Source of the DNA: Platycnemis pennipes
Taxonomy: Eukaryota > Arthropoda > Insecta > Odonata > Platycnemididae
Assembly (NCBI GenBank): GCA_933228895.1
Contig: OW121846.1
Location: 8,091,915 to 8,155,914 of the forward strand
Reading direction: 5' to 3'
Length of the DNA: 64,000 nucleotides
Below, in pieces: positions 59,975 to 64,000 of the stretch (within the stretch, counting starts at the first letter, position 1; every line of letters starts with the position of its first letter). The notes below the pieces were generated by a model. That model did not search any database. It saw only the letters and a program-made list of their open reading frames with translations, and was not told where the DNA came from. A program made the translations under genes and the position numbers.

Positions 59975-60196
59975 GAGATGAAGAGGAACATTCGAGCTCG
60001 TCAAATATGAATTAATATCATTATAAATATTTTGCATCATCAACTCATCCAATATCTTAGCCATTTGTGTTAATTCTCAATTTTTATACTCTCGCTTGAC
60101 TTCCATGATAGCTTCGCGCAGCCGCCATGTTCTCATTTTATTCTGTTCCATGCGGTTTTGGTAGTTCGTGTGAAGTTGCGCTTACCACTACGTACC

Positions 60197-60892
60197 ATGG
60201 AGTATTTTGTACTCGTTAAGTTTAGCGAAGAAGAGGTCGATTGTGTCTCTTCGAAATGCATTGAGGGTTGTGCCCCAATTGAGGAACTGGCGATTAATTC
60301 AATTGTAAAAGTGAAAACTATTGAGAGCGTCAGTTCGCATACAAAGCGGACGAAGGAGGAAGATGAAGAAGCTAGTTATTTTGGTGAAGTTTTGGCTAAG
60401 TCTGGTAAGTTTTTATTTGATACAAAAAGATTTTGGGCTCAGTTCTCACCCCTATCCGTTGTTTAGCTTACCGGGATATATATTTCAGATTGGCGACCAA
60501 TGTTAGTCTCCTTAATGGATACGTATATAAAGTCGGGGATATTACCGGATGCCGACCCTGGTAGGAGAAAACGACCAAGAATATCAAGAAGTTTGAGCGA
60601 CGAATAATGTGAAACTGTGGAACCCGGCAAAAATCGGCACAAGAAGAAAAGCAAGGTACTTATCATTTTTAACCAAACTCAAACCATTTCATAATGAAAA
60701 TCGAAGGTTATGGGCCTATACTTTCTCCCTAGTGAATTAGGTACTAATGCTTTGTAATGAATTTCCCATTGTTTATTTCAGAAAAATATTCTGAAACTAG
60801 CGAAGAAAACCGCTGCACAGAGGATTCTTGCGGAAGTCGGTGAATCTGGGTCCACTTCCAGCAGCGCGACGGCAACTTGTGAACGCGAGTAA
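60197..60892 (+). CDS. Unrecognised three-exon gene, with an early stop in exon 2
   Basis: ATG at 60197 opens MEYFVLVKFSEEEVDCVSSK and an acidic stretch. A consensus donor (TCTG/GTAAGT at 60405) follows. Exon 2 (60489-60655) comes after TATATATTTCAG and encodes DWRPMLVSLMDTYIKSGDIL, then a basic RRKRPRISRS. A TAA at 60605-60607 stops the frame at 108 residues. If that stop is ignored, exon 2 continues in frame to GTACTT. Exon 3 (60782-60892) follows a TTTATTTCAG and ends KNILKLAKKTAAQRILAEVG plus a Ser-rich tail and TAA. That all three exons share frame and phases suggests a real gene whose longer form has a nonsense change, or a short form using the early stop. I do not recognise the family; the start resembles short chromatin- or DNA-binding-associated proteins, but this is a guess. 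Confidence 0.5.
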
Positions 60893-60989
60893 AGACGTCT
60901 TAAACTTACACAATTTGAAGTCAGCCAGGCCCACCCCTCCAAATTCTTTTCTTGATTAGTCCCCAATGCATCTTTCACACCATAGCCAG

Positions 60990-61118
60990 TGTTGTAGTAT
61001 ACTCTTATGGGGTTGGTACCCCTGTGCTCGACACATACCTTCCCCCGGAAGTGACGTATCCCGGCAGATGTCAAGATGGACCATATCTAAAAGCGTGACT
61101 TACAACATGGCGCAGTCG
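60990..61118 (+). promoter_or_regulatory. Possible LTR end and primer-binding site of the Gypsy element
   Basis: TGGCGCAGTCG at 61108-61118 follows TTACAACA and has the look of a Gypsy primer-binding site just after an LTR ending in ACA. A TGTTGTAGTATACTC start at 60990 would give a very short LTR of about 115 bp. No second LTR is in the window, so the left edge is unverified. Confidence 0.4.
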
Positions 61119-61207
61119 TGTGGAGTTCAATGACATTATAGGTGCAAATAGAAGTGACACGTAAATATCGTGAAACCACGCCGTGGATCTTCTGTGCAAC
61201 CGCGAAA

Positions 61208-64000
61208 ATGGCGGAGAACGTTAAATTACCGACAAGTGTGAATTTCGAAGGTCCCAGTGCCTACGCCGACTGGACTAATTTTGTCCGGGAATTTGAAAAT
61301 TTCCTAGCAACCACCAAGAGGGATGAAGAAACTGACAAAGTTAAGATCGCCCTTTTATTAAATATGCTGGGAGGAAGTGCGATAGCGCTGTTCTCTACTT
61401 TTCCGTTGACTGAGCCAGAGAAAAAGAAATACTCAGCTGTTTTAAAAGCGTTCGAGTCGTACGTTGCGCCCAAAATTAACGAGACCTTCGAACGCTTCAT
61501 ATTTAATCAGAGAGTCCAGGAAGAAGGAGAAAGTTTCGAGTATTTCTTTGCTGACTGTAGGCGCCTCATTAAAAATTGTGGATTCTCCAGATCTGAACCT
61601 CAAGAGGACTCCGTACTTCGTGATCGCATCGTTTACGGAGTACGAGATAAGACGGTGCAGGAGGCCCTGCTTAGACTGGAGGATCTCTCGCTGGAGAAAG
61701 CGGCAGCCCACTGCAGAGCTGTAGAACAAAGTCGGAGGCAGGCGAGGCAGATCAGAGAAACAACGGCAGAGCCCAAAGGAGGAGATTACCACATCGACGT
61801 TTTGCAGAAGAAGAGAGGGAATCACCGTTCTCGAGGTAAAGTGGACTCAAGTGCAAGCCAAAGTGTGGGGAAAGCAGTGAAAAAGTTTCAATGTAACAGG
61901 TGCAAAACGAATCATGGCCCTCGAGAGTGCCCGGCATATGGAAGGAAGTACGCGAAGTGCGGAATAATCAATCACTTTGCTGTGGCATGCAGGGTGAGAA
62001 ATGTACGCCAAATCGACGTGGTAGAATCTGACTCCTTGTCAGATACATCTTCAGTGTCCTGCTGTGCACTCTCTGTGAATTTGAGCGTTAATTCGGTGGA
62101 TGCTAGTTGTGATCCCAATGAGTGGGTTGAAAAGGTGGAGATCGGTGGAAAAGTGTTTGCAATGAAGCTGGACACAGGTGCACAAGTGAATGTCCTGCCA
62201 ATGCAGGCAATACAGAAGTTAGAGCAAAGTGGGGTTAGAATTAAACCCACAAGTGTGCGACTTGAGGCGTATGGTGGCATGACAATTAAGCCTGAAGGCA
62301 TTGCCACTCTGAGATGTAATTATAAACATGCTGAATGTTACCTTGATTTTGTAATTGTAAACCATGACTTGCAACCCCTTATGGGATTACCGGGCTGTGT
62401 ATCTTTGAACTTGGTTAAAAGGGTATGTAATATTGGCCATCTGTCTTCAAAAAGTAAATTCATTAAAATGTATATGTCTGTGTTTAAGGGTCTGGGGTGT
62501 GTACCACAAAGGTGCAATATAGCAACAGTAGAGAATGTGCAGCCGACATCAAGGCCACCCAGGAGGGTGCCTTCGGCTCTAAAAGAAAGGTTAAAGATAG
62601 AGTTGGAGAGGCTTCAGGCAAAGAAAATAATTTCTAGGATAGAAAGCTTGACAGGTAAAGAGTGGCTCAGTAACCTGGTTATTACTGAGAAACCAAATGG
62701 GGACTTGCGTCTTTGTCTTGACCCTGTTGACTTAAACAAGGTTATTGTTAGACTACCACATTGTTCCAACTGTGAGTGACATAGCTGAGAAATTGAGTGG
62801 CAATAAATATTTCAGTGTATTTGATTTGAAAGAAGGGTTCCATCAGGTAAAATTAGATGAGGAGTCCTCCCTCAAATGTGCTTTCACAAGTCCCTTTGGT
62901 TGCTTCAAATATCTAAGATTGCCGTATGGTATTGCTTGAATATGTACTACGTCCCTGGAAAGGATTTGCATATTGCAGATATGCTTATCAAGGTCATACA
63001 TCAAGGGGAATGTTGAAGATGAGCCTGAAATACAAGAGATGGTTCATACCATCAGTAGGTACCTTCCCATATCTAGGGAACAGAGGGAAGAGTTTCAGAA
63101 AAACACTAACACTGATAAAGTTTTAAGTGAAATAATCAGAATGTGCACTAGGGGGTGGCCAAATTATGGGAAAATATCCACAGCACTTCAACCTTTCTAT
63201 AAGCTAAGAGATGAGCTCTACATCGAAGATGGACTAGTTTTCGTGGGACACAAAATTGTAGTACCTAATGCTCTTAAATCCTATTGCTAAAACTACTGCA
63301 TGAAGGGCATGGGGGGATCGAGAAGACTCGCATTAAAGCTAGGGAGCTATACTATTGGCCTGGAATGTCAAGGGACATTGAAACCGTAATTAATAAGTGT
63401 GAAGTATGTAATAAGTTCCAACCCAGAAAGCGGAAACAGCCATTACTCCCTCATGAGGTACCTAAGTTGCCATTTTAAAAAGTGGCATGTGACATTTTAG
63501 ATTTTTCCAAGAACCCCTATCTTGTCCTTGTTGACTATTACTCTAAATGGTTGGAATTAGTTCCTTTACCAAACAAAACTACTAGTGCTATAATAAATGC
63601 ATTACACAGCATTTTTGCGACTCATGGAATTCCCAGGGAATGCATTGCGGACAACATGCCTTTCATGTCATATGACTGTCAAAAATATTTCAGAGAGAAT
63701 GGGATGGAGTTGAGGACAAGTAGCCCCCATTACCATCAAAGTAATGGGCTTGCAGAAAAGGGTGTGCACACTGGCAAACAAATTCTTCGGAAAAGCCAAG
63801 AATTAGGTAAAGATTTCAGGGACCTGTTAAGGGATTATCGGAATTCTCCCCTAAAAGGGCTTAACGTGTCCCCAGCCCAAATATTGTTTAGCCGTCAACT
63901 GCGCTCCAAGCTTCGTGTCACAATGGAAGCTTTGAAACCAAGGGTACAAACAGGTATATATGAAGCACTCCAGGCTAAGCAGCATAAAGTTAAGGAATAC
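61208..64000 (+). pseudogene. Ty3/Gypsy element: gag, protease, part of RT, integrase (runs off the end)
   Basis: The ATG at 61208 (MAENVKLPTSVNFEG) opens a gag-pol frame that stays open to 62779. It has a gag domain and a CNRCKTNHGPREC knuckle; a second knuckle has Tyr in place of its first Cys (YAKCGIINHFAVAC). MKLDTGAQVNVLPM is the protease active site. The RT start is RPPRRVPSALKERLK and LRLCLDPVDLNKVI. After a frameshift near 62745 come YFSVFDLKEGFHQVKL and LRLPYGI. At about 62938 the sequence jumps to VPGKDLHIADMLIK, normally the end of RNase H, so the RT palm with YxDD and most of RNase H are gone. Integrase follows: HEGHGGIEK with CEVCNKF, a TAA near 63477, ACDILDFSKN, ADNMPF and GLAEKG with the catalytic Glu. 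The element continues past 64000. Confidence 0.82.

Overview
This window is eukaryotic nuclear DNA from an AT-rich, transposon-packed animal genome. An arthropod, probably an insect with a large genome, fits best: P-like, piggyBac, hAT and Tigger DNA transposons, RTE-like and Jockey/CR1-like LINEs, Ty3/Gypsy fragments and a Polinton remnant occur together, and genes have GT-AG introns. The species cannot be named from the sequence. There is no sign of bacterial operons, rRNA, bona fide tRNA genes or CRISPR.

The clearest host gene is on the minus strand. Three phase-compatible exons (48805-48708, 42877-42796, 13425-13312) encode a signal peptide followed by a segment resembling the VWA_N region of voltage-gated calcium channel alpha2/delta subunits. 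Its first two introns are about 5.8 kb and 29.4 kb and are filled with mobile-element debris; later exons must lie below position 1 or were not recognised. A second possible host gene, of unknown function, is at 60197-60892 (+).

Layout. 1-3915: decayed Polinton/Maverick on the minus strand (integrase, basic pX-like protein, major capsid protein, adenain-like protease). 4236-7560: two arrays of a ~127-bp tandem repeat separated by older repeats. 7.5-22 kb: SINE/tRNA-like and Tigger debris plus alpha2/delta exon 3. 22.4-25.9 kb: PGBD4-like piggyBac pseudogene split by a Tigger/pogo-type nonautonomous element. 27-31.5 kb: three-layer nest (RTE-like LINE, then a DNA element with CAGGGTGGC ends and GTCCA target duplication, then a piggyBac with TTAA ends). 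32-36.8 kb: Tigger fragment and a near full-length RTE-like LINE with a 13-bp target duplication. 37-48.7 kb: mostly featureless intron. 49038-57914: a P-element-like transposon with an apparently uninterrupted five-exon THAP/transposase gene (927 aa), 22/29-matching terminal inverted repeats and a 7-bp target duplication; its 3' part is invaded by a Jockey/CR1-like LINE, itself split by a hAT element that contains another LINE fragment. 58.4-64 kb: two Gypsy remnants, a 25-bp minisatellite, and two abutting perfect 46-bp palindromes.

The most noteworthy objects are the P-like transposon, sitting about 230 bp upstream of the alpha2/delta start codon in divergent orientation, and the series of perfect short palindromes, especially the pair at 59883-59974.
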